DNA of 64,000 nt from Gnetum montanum (Eukaryota; Streptophyta; Gnetopsida; Gnetales; Gnetaceae), in the NCBI GenBank assembly GCA_015680685.1, contig MNCI01000807.1, forward strand, positions 175,996 through 239,995, read 5' to 3'. The notes under the pieces are model-generated. The model was not told where the DNA came from and did not search any database. It was given only the letters and a program-made list of their open reading frames with translations. Of the stretch, positions 21,205-33,226 are shown in pieces. Position 1 is the stretch's first letter. Every line of letters starts with the position of its first letter. The position numbers and the translations under genes were made by a program.

Positions 21205-24200
21205 ATGAAGATCCTCACTTGGAACTATCAAGGCCAAGGTACCCTATACAAAAGAAATACCCTACAAACAATGGTTAGGAAGGCAAGTTGCAAGGTGGTT
21301 TCTTTTACAAAAAATAAACGTCCAAAGGATCGAAAGGAAGCTACTGATCTAGGAGGGATGGACAACCCAAATGGTGCCTAGCAGGGGATGCATAAGAGGT
21401 CTAGCTATTCTAGCCAAAATCCTAATTAGTTTTGTGGATGACTTTGATTGGAGTCAAACTATGTACGTGCCACAAGTGGATCTCTAGATAAAAAATTTCT
21501 ATGGGACGCAGAACTAGGAGATTCAGGTCCAAGAACTTAGACATGTGGTTGGTGTCATCCCCAATATTGCTAGATGGATGTTGCTAGGGGATTTCAACTA
21601 AAGGCTCTATTACTGGGAGAAATCTAGAAAGGATTACATTGATCCATCATGGGTTGAGGCATGCAGTGAGTTTCTTTGTCAATATGATCTGGTTAACTTA
21701 GAGATCTTAAGGTGTAAATTCATTTGGAGTAACTATTGAAAAGGCATTGATCGCATCCAGTCCAGGATCAATCAAGTATGAATGAGTAAGTGCCTCATGC
21801 TAGAGTACAACATCATGGTGAAGGGAAAGGAGTGACACGCTTCAAACCACTGGTCCATTTTGTGCCAATTCCAATTGGAGGAGAGCCAAAAGCCTAGGCC
21901 ATTTAGATTTGAGCAGGCTTGGCTACACAAAGCCTGGATAAAACTAATGGTGGTGGAAATCTAGAAAAAATAAACTATGACATAGGAGCCCTAATAGTTC
22001 TTAAGGCATGGTCTGTGGATGCTAAAAAATGGTATCAAGGCTAGAGCATTAGATGATAAGTACAACTTTCAAGGGTACAAACATTAAGTGCAGATCGAAC
22101 TATGGGAGATCCAAAGGTTGCAGGAAGAGGGGACAACCTTGGACATTGAAGAACAGGAGTTGCTTAGGGAACTCCAGGAGCTGCTTAGGGAACTCCAGGA
22201 GCTTGATAGGGAGGAAGAGAGCTACTGGAGATAGTAGTCAAGGGTGACTTGGTTGCGAGAGGAGGACAAGCATACACAATTCTTTTTTGCCACAACCAAA
22301 CAAAATAGGGTCCACAAGAACAAGCTCTAGTGTCTACTAGAGGGCATTGGTGGGGGAGGCCCACAGAGCAGCAGGAGGGGACTAGACACCTTGTAGAATT
22401 TTTGGAGAGACATATGGAGGTGGTAGGACATAGAACCAATCTCTCTTCTAATCATAAGAATCATCACAAGTGTTGATAACTCTAATTTATTATGTCCTTT
22501 CTCACAGGAGGAGCTACGGTGAGCTTTGAAATCCATGCAGTCCAATAAGGCTCCAAGACCATATGGATGGCCAATTAAATTTTTTAAGGAGTATGAGGAT
22601 CTCGTGGGATCCAATCTACTAGATTCATACAATAGTATGCTCAGTTGGCAGCAAGTTAGGAGGGAGATCAACTACTTAAGGGTGGTGTTACTTCCCAAAG
22701 TCCCTAACCCAACATCACCAAGAATTTTTCAACCCATTGGGGTATGCAACATGTTACTACGTGTTTTCTACAAATTGCTAGTTGGCTGCCTTGTGCTACT
22801 AATGGGGAAGTTGATTAGGGAGCATCAGGCTGGGTTTGTTAAGGGCTGCTATCTATAGGACCAGGTGTTACTCTTGCAAGAGATCTTCCACTAAGTTAAG
22901 GTGGCTAGATTCCCAAGTATGTACATCAAATTGGACATAACCAAGGCCTATGACACTATGAGCTAGGTGGCACTCAGGACAGTTATGATGGAGAAGGGAT
23001 TCAATACAAAGTTTTTCAATCTCTGAATTCAAATGCAACCAAGTGGTTGGTATTCCCTTCATGTCAACAAGAGGCTATGTGGGTTTGCTAGAACAAGACA
23101 TGGACTGAGGCAAGATGATCCATTGTCATTGCTCCTGTTTATCATTGTCATGGCCTTGTTCAAAGGCTATCACCTTGATGAAGGTGTTCAGGAACTGCAA
23201 GTTGTTGAAGTGCACAATGCCACAGCTCATTATGAAGATGATACAATGGTGTTTTCCAAGGCTACGATGCCATAGGTTGTGGCATTGTTATGGGCAATGG
23301 AGAGGATGCAATGGGAGGTAGGTCTCAAAGTCAATAAAGGAAAGTTAGCCATTTATTTCACTCACATAGATGGAAGGGTGCAAGCCAAAATCATACAAAT
23401 GTTAGGCATTCTGCTAGGCCAAGCCCATGACACATACCTGGGAATGCCTATTTTTTATTGGAATAGGCAAGGGACTTGGCAGGGATGGGTGGAGCAAGTC
23501 CATAAGTGGTCCACACTTTAGACTAATTTTTTTCTATCTAGGAAATGGAAGATGGTGCTAGCTACAACATTCTTTATGGTAATTACCCAATTTACAACAT
23601 CTATAGCAACACCTTTGGCTACAGTAGTACAAAAAATTGATAACATAGTGAGGGAGTTCATGTGGTCATGAGGCAAAGGGGGTAGGAAGATGTACTTGGT
23701 GTTGTGGATGGTCGCAACACAACCTAAACTGGTGGGGGGCATTAGCATTCTAGGGTTTGAAGATGAGATGGCATTGGTAAAAATGTCTATTGAATAGGTA
23801 CATGGGGTAGATTGAGGGAGTAACATCATGGGTGCAAATGCTACACTAGAAATATCAAAGATGGGAGGTTCAGCCAAAGTGCTCCTAACTCTAGAAGAAT
23901 TTTTGCCACCATGTTATGGTGGTGGAATAGCTTGGATTATTGGGGAAGCACCCAAAGAAGCTAGTTAAATTTTGGTACTCAGAGGAAGAGGGGTGGGTAG
24001 CAATTTGGAAGGGTTGTCTCCCTAAAAAGGTCAAGGAATTCAGCTAGTTGCTCAAACATAGGGCACTACCAATGAGTGCCACATTCAAAGAGGGGAGGAT
24101 TCACTTGAAAGCCAACTATCCATGCTACCAGGAGGCACTTGAAATGCTGCATCATCTTATTTCTAGGTGTAGGTTCTCTCAGTAAGTGTGATTGGTAGCA

Positions 24201-24425
24201 AATATCTCTTCCACTGCAAATTTCCATGGGGACTCTTTACAACTTGCTACCTTGTGGATCCTATGGAAATGGAGGAATTCCCTAATTTTTGGGGATAGCC
24301 ACTACCTACAACCACAAAAGTGGTTAGAGAAGTATGGGTGCTATAAAAGGAGGCCATGGCACAACACTTGCTTTTTGAACCATCATGGACAGAATCCTCT
24401 AGTCTGCCTGAATTATGGATGCTAG
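21205..24425 (+). pseudogene. LINE ORF2: endonuclease, reverse transcriptase, zinc-binding region
   Basis: The protein nicks the target and reverse-transcribes the LINE RNA there. It starts MKILTWNYQGQG at 21205, matching the usual MKIxxWNCRGLG start. Endonuclease motifs: RWMLLGDFN (about 21568) and FIWSNY. RT: VVLLPKVPNPTSPRIFQPIG (about 22680), REHQAGFVKG, IKLDITKAYDTM, RHGLRQDDPLSLLLFIIVMA and the catalytic box at 23231-23242, which reads YEDD where YADD is expected. Then a GGISILGFE motif and a zf-RVT-like part around 23970-24190 ending LWILWKWRNSLIF. Many stops, mainly TAG. Confidence 0.92.
22159..22203 (+). repeat. 21-bp in-frame tandem repeat in LINE ORF2
   Basis: GCTTAGGGAACTCCAGGAG recurs at a 21-bp spacing, encoding LLRELQE twice in a Glu/Leu-rich helix between endonuclease and RT. 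It keeps the frame. Confidence 0.8.
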
Positions 24426-25501
24426 TTGAAAGGATGGGATGGGTGGAGATGCTCAAACACTTGGAAGAAGAACTGAACTTGCCTACTCAGTAGTTCTATG
24501 ATAACTAGGTGGGAGACACTACATAGTACATGGGCAGGAGGATAGAAGTCATGGTACAAGCACTTGTTGCTACACTAGGGGTGGAGGATGTAGGGAAAAT
24601 CATGGCTTTGATTATGAAGGCACAAAATGATGCAAGGAAGTTCTTCACAAGACACATTCCCAGGATTCCTACGAGGTACATCTGAAAGTTTAGATTATAA
24701 GGGATCTGGAGGAATGTCGTGCTCCTAGTGGAGCAGTATTTTATGCAATCCAAGTGCCCTCACAAACTAGTGGGGGTGCATTTCACTTTTCTCAAGCACC
24801 TTAGGCATGGCTCCCTGGTTAACCTATCCCATTTTTTCTAGGAATCTCTTCGTAAGAGGTGGCTGGGGCAACAACCTAGGATGATCCTTACACTATGGCA
24901 CAGGGGTGTGTTAATCATTCCCCCAATATCAATGATCATGTACCAATGGCAATGATCCAAAGGGCAGTCAACCAAGGCACAAGTGTAGAATAGTCAAGGC
25001 CCTAAGGTGGAGGATGCTAACGCAAAAACATTCATAGCCATGGAGCAAGCATAGGAACGACTATTGGAACACTGCCGCCTGGTAGTCGAGTAGGTGCGAT
25101 TGGAAGAGCAAGCACAATGGCGACTCTAGTGGGAGGACATGAGGTAGGAGACCTAAAGAGAAGTGAATGAGTCACTCCTATAGGACCTCAAGTAAATGGA
25201 AGCAATGATTTCAAGGCACTTGAAAGGACTAGCACAGCTTAGAGTAGAGAACTAGCAACTAGAACTTGGGCTGGGATCAACGGGACAACAAGTTACGACT
25301 AGCACAAACATGTCAAAGACCTCAACTACAGTTGAGAGTTTGAGGTCTAGGTCATGGTTCGCTGAGACTAGGAGATGCAGTGCTTCAAGGCTGAATGCAA
25401 TCAAATATTGTTGCAGTCATGCTGATAAGGGAAGGGATGACCTTGTCATTAAGGGGTGTAATCTTTCATGTATGTCCCCTATCCTTGTGAACCGAGGTTG
25501 A
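24356..25501 (+). pseudogene. Possible third LINE reading frame with coiled coil
   Basis: A single frame of 381 codons that overlaps the end of ORF2 by 70 bp in another frame and runs to 25501 with no frameshift. It starts MAQHLLFEPSWTE. The middle contains VMVQALVATLGVEDVGKIMA, LVEQYFMQSKCPHKLVGVHF, FLKHLRHGSLVNLSHFF and LTLWHRGVLIIPP. The last third is a Glu/Gln/Leu-rich probable coiled coil (ERLLEHCRLVVE, VRLEEQAQWRL, REVNESLL, LAQLRVEN). I count 16 internal stops, 11 of them TAG, mostly where Gln or Trp would fit. That number is near random expectation, so the coding claim rests on composition and heptads. I do not recognise the family; a frameshifted ORF2 tail is an alternative. Confidence 0.45.
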
Positions 25502-25740
25502 ATCATTGGGGTGAGGATCTTGGGGCAATGTGAGGAAGCTACACTATGCTAGCATGTGGGTGATCCTGATGTATAATGTAGGTGACCACTACATCACGTG
25601 GTTGGGTTGTGCAAATTTGAGTTGGTGACTTTTATGTACATTTGTACATTCTCTTTTTTGGAATAAAATCACCAACCCTATCTTTCATACTTGTAGATTC
25701 TTAAACATCTTGGGCACTAGTAAAATCAAGAATGGATGTC
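25502..25740 (+). other. Probable 3' end of the LINE
   Basis: Non-coding, with a polyadenylation-type AATAAAA at about 25662. No clear poly(A) tail or target duplication was found, so the end is uncertain. Confidence 0.35.
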
Positions 25741-26625
25741 ATTGAATGTTCAAAACATCACTCACATTATCAATGACATCTTTAATAGTAACTTCTTGAC
25801 CTTCATGAGGCATGATTAGGATTTTTTTCCCATTGCCTAATGCAAGGATGAGTCAGACCATAGCAACATTTCGAAATATTTGTGGTCTAGTCATCCCTTA
25901 TTGGTTGCATCAAGAAACCACCCAATACATGATTCATAAAGACTTCTAATTCATCTATATTTACACTAAGTAATTCTTGAAAGTCTCTCTCTCTCTAGCC
26001 TATTACTTAGAATATATCCTACAATTGGCTCATAGCTAGTCAATAGTTTTTAGGATCTATTGCAATTACATGAGTAGATGATCCTACGACACTCATTTCT
26101 ACTATAGATATGCTTTGTGAAACTTAATGTTGGAAGATGCTTCCCATTAATCATTCTTAGCTAGTACAAGTTTAATAATCTCAAAGTATATGAATTTTAA
26201 ATCCTTCTAATTATATCATTGGTGTACCTAGTTATTCTTATTTTTTAATACAATTTCCTTACTAAACAAGGAAATGACAATGTGGATTTTCCTAATTGTT
26301 TCTCCTAGAATCTCCATTCTATCTTTAAGAAAATAATATTAGGCATGTTTGCAAGATATCTTCCATTAAGGATAGCACTCTATATGGAAACACAAGTAAA
26401 GATTCTATTTAAGCATTTTGTAAAATTGATGTCATAGATGCCTATCTTGAAGTAGATATTTTTAGCCAAAATAAGGGCGTAAATTCTTTGTTCTTATCTC
26501 CATAGGCTCTCTCTACTCATAGATTTCTCATTTATGTATTAGATTGAGTAAACATCATAACTATCTCAATTCCAGTGCTGCAGCAATAGCCTTGAAAAAA
26601 TTAGAAACTAACATCCCCTCAATCT
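25741..26625 (-). pseudogene. Unidentified coding-like remnant
   Basis: The minus strand shows pieces of plausible protein in changing frames, for example ALGNGKKILIMPHEGQEVTI (about 25830-25770), FQELLSVNIDELEVFMNHVL (about 25985-25930) and FFKAIAAALELR (about 26590). It appears continuous with the duplicated segment at 26626-27130. No family recognised. Confidence 0.3.
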
Positions 26626-27130
26626 TCATTGTAGAATCTACTTGTCTATTATGTAAAAATTGGTACATTTTCCCTAGGCATGAGTCTCTATTAGTTGATA
26701 TCATTGGCTAGAACAGTAAAGCCTATAATTTCTCTTGTACCTCTTAAGTGGTAAATTTTAAAAACAATTTAAAGTTGAGTTCAATGATCACATCGAGTAT
26801 GACTTTTTACTAATGACTTCAACACATCTATCTAATAGTGTGATCAATTTTCTTTCTTCCAAATCAGGTGGTAAAATCACTTTTACCTATGAAGACTATG
26901 GTGTTAATTAATGCACTAATGTAGATTGCACTTCTAGTTTCCTAGGTACTTGTTCTTTTGTGCAAAACTATTGTGTTTATTCCTATCACATTCCCTTCCA
27001 CTTCCTCGAGTACATTCTACTTGTGACCTTTTTTCACATGGTTGTGAGGGTTCTCCCTCTTTGGGAACTCACTTTAGTGTCATCTATATTCACTAAGAAT
27101 TAATTGTTAGTCTTCCATAAACTTTTTGGA
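26626..27130 (-). repeat. Duplicated coding-like segment, left copy
   Basis: Direct repeat of 30366-30870, aligned by eye over about 500 bp with moderate divergence. The minus strand of both encodes a related protein piece (here VILDVIIELNFKLFLKF, EVQEKL, MISTNRDSCLGKMYQFLHN). The conserved amino-acid pattern between diverged copies argues that it was coding. Unknown family. Confidence 0.6.
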
Positions 27131-27148
27131 TTCTTAAAAAAGGAAGTA

Positions 27149-30100
27149 TATAACACCCCATATTTTTGGATCCTTGTATATATATCCCTTTATAAAGATT
27201 GTTTTTCTCAGTTCTTAAGTATGTTATGCATGTTAGTAATTTGATATATTTTATGGTTACACACTTGATATTTGATGAGTTTTGTGATGCATGTATGAAT
27301 TAATGTTATTATACATATTTTTTGTATCTATATATATATTTAGTTAGCAAATGTGCACTAATCCTATTGTTGAGTGTGCCAGGATTTCATGAGAGGTGTG
27401 GTTCAGAGTATGGCATGATTGATACTCTATGATTTTCTTGATATTTCTTATAAAATATTTTATGATTTTATTTAACATCTTATATTGCTAGTTATTTTAT
27501 TCATATTTATTTTTAGGATATCATGGGATAATGATTTCCTTAGCTTATGCTTTATTAATTATTCTTGGTATTTATGGATGTTACATAAGAGTAGAGAAAA
27601 TTATCTAAGTGATGACAAAGATTAATGAAAGTATTTTTGTAGTTCAACTCTTATTTTTGATAATTATTTGATTTTTTCTATTTCTATGATTTTTGGTAAT
27701 CTTCCATTAAAACTTCCATGGATCTTTCATTCCGCACACCTTGATGACTTTGGTTACATTATGAAGAGGTATTATTAGAGATTAAAGCTTGTGGAGATGC
27801 TAGTGGATTTTAGATTAGTTATACTTTTAGTTGGATCTTTATTGTAGTCATTCTTCCTATATCAATTTCTTCATGCAATTTAGAGGTCCATTTTTATATC
27901 ACACTTTTTATGCACACTATGTGGATCGATTTTGCAAATTGATTTCTTGGATTTTATGTGTGTTTATGGGAAATCTAGGTATTATTTTTTATAATGTGAG
28001 AAGGAAAATTTTTGTAATTCCAATTTAGATTAGGAATTGTATAGAATTCTTGTATGAATATATGGGTTTTCTTAATCTACTGTATTTTTTTGAACTATAA
28101 TTTCTTTTCCTTAATCTAGGGTTTTAAGATGTAGAGAATTATGTTGCCAAATTATATGTAGATCAATAAAACATCTGTATCTTTTTCATACTTTCAAGTT
28201 ATAGTTCAATCTATATGTTTTTATAATACTCATAAAATTATCTACCATTTAAAAAATAAGCACCTCAAAATTCATATTATAATTTGATTTATTAGCTAAT
28301 CTTTCAGACCTATCTAAAATCATAGAAAATTTTATGTTGCTAATTTAGAAGGCTATATCTCTGAAAATATAAAGAATTGTACTTTAAAATTTTACCTTAT
28401 TTTTTTGATATATAATATACTTTATATCCAAGTATAATCACATAAAAATGTTATGTTATTACTAATTTATAATTTTATTTCTCTCTGCTATCTAAAATTG
28501 CATCAATTTAAGTAGCATAGATTTAAAAACATCTATCTCCTAACTTGTAGTAGATATTGATCTAAACATTTATTTTTTATTTTAAATAATTTTATCTTTT
28601 AAATAGTTTTGGAATTAACTAAAAGTTATATGCTATATCTAAGTTATAATCAATTTATCATTAGTTACTTTCTCTATTGATGTTTTGAGTTGATTTAGAA
28701 AGCATAGATTCATGGCTTAATATCTCTTTTTGTATGATAGATATTTCTTGAGGTTTTAACAAAAACTAGGAACTCCTATGAGCTTTTATATGAATCAAAA
28801 AGCATTAGCAAATTCAATGTAATGCTAGAGTTATGATAGTTTTACCAATTGTTACATGTTTAGACTATAATATGATTCTAGACTCAATTTGAATTGATAG
28901 AGGCCTTGATACCGTATGTTAAAATCAAAAGTTTGATTATGCTTTGTCATGCTTTAGATATAATATCTTATTATTGCTTTTTTTCTTATTTTATTGTTAC
29001 TACTTGGTTTAGTCTCCTTTCAAATTCGTTCTACTCAATTTGTGAAATTGGATTTGTTGGCAAGTTGACTTTGGCTTGGGATCAAATGTTGGACTCTTTG
29101 GTTGTTTTAAGAAATATCACATTTTTGGATCTATTGATTGTTTATTCATGTCAAATGATGTTTTGGGTTCCTCCACCATCCACATTTGGCTTACTATGTT
29201 TGGCTGATTGTTATGTATTTGGATGATGGAGCTAGCACTGAGCTGTGTGCCTTATTAGAGATGAGCTTCCTAGAGATGTTTGGTGATTGATAATCACTAG
29301 GATGCATCAGTGTGGCTTTCATTGAAGGCCTCATCCTACACAAGAGGATGATTTCATGGCTCATTGGTCTTTTTGTTTGATGCCTCTAGCACATTAGATG
29401 TGAGTTTTATTAAACACCTCTAGCAATACTACTTTGTTAATGCATGAAATCAATCTTGAAGATACTTAGTATTTAGTTTGAGACTAATAATAAATCCATG
29501 AGCATGGTATTTTAATATTTTTTTTGGATACAATTTGGCTTTAGAATTTGAAAAAATACACATAAAAAATTTAATATACATTTGAGACTAAGTGTGGTCC
29601 ATGCTAGCCTTCTTGTTTGTAGGTTGATGGGTGGGGTGATAATTTGTTTGAGTTAGTAATGTTTGGTTTAGACTTATATGGCTATATGACTTTGATTATT
29701 GGTTTTTTTATCTTTGCTAACATGTTTTGCAAACCAACCATGTTCAACCTAGCTTTTATGAGATCTATCCTCTCTTCGATTGGAGATGATGCCAAGGTTC
29801 CTCACTTAATTTTATGTTGATATCTCCTTTTTATTACAGGTTGATTGGATTGGGTAGAGATTAAATATCTTGTATGGTTTGCTAATTTGTTCTAGAGTGA
29901 TTGATGATATATCATATTTTCATATTTGAGCTTTAACTATTTATGTATTAGACATTTCAACACTATGTTAGACATTATTTCCATTTTTCTAGCTTTAGGA
30001 TTTTTGAATTTTGTAGGGGCTAGACCTATCATATTATGTTAATCATATATTAATGGAGGTATTCAAGATTATAGTTTATTTATTCCACTTATTTCTTATA

Positions 30101-30365
30101 TAGTTTTTAGTAAATGATTTGAATTATTCTCTATCTAGTTAGATTTAGTTGCCAGCATATATGTTTGACATAATTTTATAATTACATATTCTTTTTCTTC
30201 TACTATTTTAGTTTCAACTCTTTATAAGGGTCATAGGTTCATGCTAGGTTCCTTTTACTTCCTTTCACTATGTAGTTTGTTTGTTATGTTACTTCTTGCC
30301 ATAGCCAATAGTTCATTACAAGTTTTACCCAATGTAATGCTCTCCAACCTAAGGTGTAAGAAGGA
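27149..30365 (+). other. Unclassified AT-rich block with an LTR-like start
   Basis: Begins TATAACACCCCATATTTTTGG; many plant gypsy LTRs begin TGTAACACCCC, so this may be an LTR with its first G changed to A. The block is T-rich, with hydrophobic chance frames (for example 28894-29226) that I do not accept as genes. No matching second LTR or target duplication was found. Confidence 0.3.
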
Positions 30366-30870
30366 AGGTATTATAATCTACTTACTTGTTATGCCAAAAT
30401 TGGCATGTTTTCCCTTGGTATCAATCTCTATTAGTTGAGATCATTAGCCAAAATGTTAAAGCATGCAATCTCTCTTGTACCTCCTAAGGGGAAAATTTGA
30501 GAAATAGATCAAAGTTAAGTTCAACAATCACATTGGCTATGAGCAACATGTTACTAATGGTTTCAACACATTTATCTAATAGTGTGATTGATCTTATTAC
30601 TTCCAAATCAAGTAGTATCATCACATTTGCCTATGAAGCTTGTGATTGATTTTCTAATGCAAATTTCACTTCTAGCATCTTATGTTTTTGTCCTTTTGCA
30701 TGGAACTATTGTGGTTGTTCTCTATCACATTTCCTTCCTCTTCCTTAAGCATGTTCTCCTTATGGCCTTTTCTCACATGATTGTTAGGATTCTCTTGCTT
30801 TGAAAATTCATTTCATTGCCATATATAATCGCTAAGGACTAAATGTTAATCTTTCACAAATTTTTCATGA
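30366..30870 (-). repeat. Duplicated coding-like segment, right copy
   Basis: Partner of 26626-27130 in the same orientation. The minus strand reads LLDKCVETISNMLLIANVIV, ELNFDLFLKFSP, EVQERLHALTFWLMISTNRD, better preserved than the left copy. Unknown protein. Confidence 0.6.
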
Positions 30871-32084
30871 TGGCCTTAACCTTCTTAATCATTTGGATTT
30901 GATTAAAAATTAGAAAACATAACATTATAAGAATAAAGTGAGTATGAAATATCTTCCCTTGGGCTTTAAGATAATCAAATCATCAAGTTAGTCGATATTT
31001 AATTAAAATTTCCTATTTTTGTCATTTATTAGCTTAGAAAATTTAAAAATGGATTTTAGAAGATTTTTCAAAAATTACACTTAAGATGCCCCATGACAAA
31101 GAATTCAACATCAGATTCTTGATTTATGATTATAGCTCTTAGAATGAAAAAGCAAAAACTCATCACAAGTTTGAATGAACTATGGACAATTTAGGCACAA
31201 GTATATATAGTTCTCTATAATGACAATAGCATAGCTACGACATCATAGTTATGATATTGTAAGGTTGTATATATTATAGCTATGATATCATTGAACATTA
31301 AATTTACATTTTTGCTTCTTTTAGCCTTGAAAAATTAACATTTTCTCATGTTCTAAGTGTTCCAAAACTCCTTGAGTATTGGAAAACTAGAGGATGAATC
31401 CTATTTATGTTTGAAACAATTGAAATAATTAAACCCATGATTTATCAACGTTATATGAACTAAAAATTAGGAGATTAAGGAAGAATTCATGAGACTTGAA
31501 TAGCCTTCAACAAAATCTTAAAGAGATAAATATCACAATAATGTACGAAGGTCATCAACTATTCATGATATTCAGAAGAGTATCATAATGGTTCTTAGAT
31601 ATGATTCCCAATAGTTATACAAGTGGATCCTCCTTAAAGCAAGATCCCACCCTTAATGTCCTTGTATAACCACCTCTACAAGTATTTGTTGGCACTCAAG
31701 GAACTGAATATGAAGCATATCCTTATTTCAATGCACATGTATACAAAACCCATTAAATATGTAATTGTACATAATAGTGAGGTGAAATGAAATTGTAACA
31801 AAATGCACAAGAAAGACATCATGCACCTTACCATGTTCATAATAGATCCTATGTGTAGAGTATGCTTAAAATTATTAACATATTTTATCTTTTACAAGTT
31901 TGAACCAAGTCCATAACTCTTGCATTGACATCATATTACATCATTCCAAGACCATCACCAAGAGATAAACCAATCACCAAGTTGAAACAACAACACTTCA
32001 TAAGAAAAATTGGGAAACATACATTGAAGTTATTAGAAATAATTAATGAATCATTGATGTTTATGTGATGGACCTTGACCATTA
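30871..32084. other. Unannotated stretch
   Basis: AT-rich. I see no supported frame, repeat or element boundary. Confidence 0.45.
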
Positions 32085-32330
32085 GTTAGAGGAGCACCTT
32101 CAAGCATGCATCACATGTTTCTCCAATCACATAATGAGATTAGTATAAGGAATCATGAAATTATTGGAAGTACCCTACCTTTAGGCATGGGTCATGTATC
32201 TTTCTTATGGTATCCTAAGAATGGTTTCTTTAAAAATTAATTAATTATTTAGGTTGTTACCATTACCATAGGACCATATTCAGGCATGGATCACATGCTT
32301 ATCTAGTAACATAAGAGGGGAATAATTGGT
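32085..32330 (-). repeat. Three degenerate copies of the gypsy post-pol spacer motif
   Basis: The block with CATGCCTGAAGG-type words and 'ATGGATCACATGC' occurs near 32100, 32180 and 32285 on the plus strand. The copy at 32088-32125 best matches the spacer motif of element 1 (7925-7968, reverse) and element 3 (63255-63300). It therefore probably belongs to the spacer of element Y. Confidence 0.5.
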
Positions 32331-32429
32331 TACAAATAGTATTTACCAACAATATTGGGTGGAGGATGGTAGAACCTCAAAATAATTATAAGAGACTACT
32401 GAAACCTTAAAAGAATTGTAATATAGTTT

Positions 32430-32525
32430 AACTAGAACTTTATAACTTAGCATTTCCCACTAGAATTAAACCCTTGACTTAGAGCTTTCAAATTAAGTCT
32501 TACCACTAGGCTAACACCTCATTAT
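32430..32525 (-). repeat. tRNA-derived SINE-like copy a
   Basis: On the reverse strand a box A-like TAGCCTAGTGGTA (complement of 32501-32513) and a box B-like GGGTTTAATTC lie about 35 bp apart, as in a tRNA-type internal promoter. Copy b abuts it. Confidence 0.55.
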
Positions 32526-32539
32526 TTCAAAATAATTGT

Positions 32540-32665
32540 AATTTAGGTACACCCCAAGATATATACTCAAAATATAATTTTATAACTCAACATTACTACT
32601 AGAATTGAACCCATGACTTAGAGCATTCAAATAAAAAGTCTTACCACTAGACAAACACCTTATTT
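32540..32665 (-). repeat. tRNA-derived SINE-like copy b
   Basis: Same family and orientation as copies a and c: GTCTAGTGGTAAG, then CATGGGTTCAATTC, then a tail ending ATATCTTGGGGTGTACC. Tandem with copy a. Confidence 0.55.
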
Positions 32666-32844
32666 TTATCAATAGTAATGGGAAACATAACTAATAATGT
32701 ACTAACATAGAACTACCAAGACTTGATGTCACATCCTTATCTAACCCTCTTGGTTCTTTTTCCTTCCTTCAAGGTATATGGTGATGACTTACTTTTAGTT
32801 TCAAATGTGGTGTGGGGGGGTGTTGGAAACTAAAATAAGTGAAA

Positions 32845-32985
32845 CATAGGTACACCCCAAGATATATAATCCAATTAGAGCTTTATGTAACTCAGAATTG
32901 CTCATCGAAATCAAACCCATGACTTAGAGCTTCCAAATCAAGTGTTTTACCACTAGGCTAACACCTCATTATTAATTTTAGTTTC
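32845..32985 (-). repeat. tRNA-derived SINE-like copy c
   Basis: TAGCCTAGTGGTAAAACAC and CATGGGTTTGATTTC on the reverse strand, with the ATATCTTGGGGTGTACC tail shared with copy b. Confidence 0.55.
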
Positions 32986-33226
32986 AAATGTAATGAGTAT
33001 CATATTACTCTTGTGATAAGAACCTAATAATAGTGGATATGATGCATTGAATGATGTGAGCTTAGTACTTTGTACCATTAATCATTCAATAATTCAATAG
33101 CATAAAAAATAATTTCAATAACAAAGTTAATTCTTGCATAAAATTTGGTAACTTTATCAACAAAGTATTAAAATCATCTACAAAAATGAAAGAAATGACT
33201 AAAAGAAAATAGAAAATATATATATA

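Noticed and set aside
28894-29226. 110-codon hydrophobic open frame
   Set aside because: T-rich DNA gives Phe/Leu/Ser-rich frames by chance; no signal of coding or family.
27149-30365. Element flanked by the 500-bp repeats as its LTRs
   Set aside because: The repeats encode conserved protein pieces on the minus strand and show no TG/CA ends, primer site or target duplication.
32085-32985. Possible CRISPR-like or satellite array
   Set aside because: Units differ in type and spacing and are better explained by gypsy spacer copies and tRNA-derived SINEs in a plant context.
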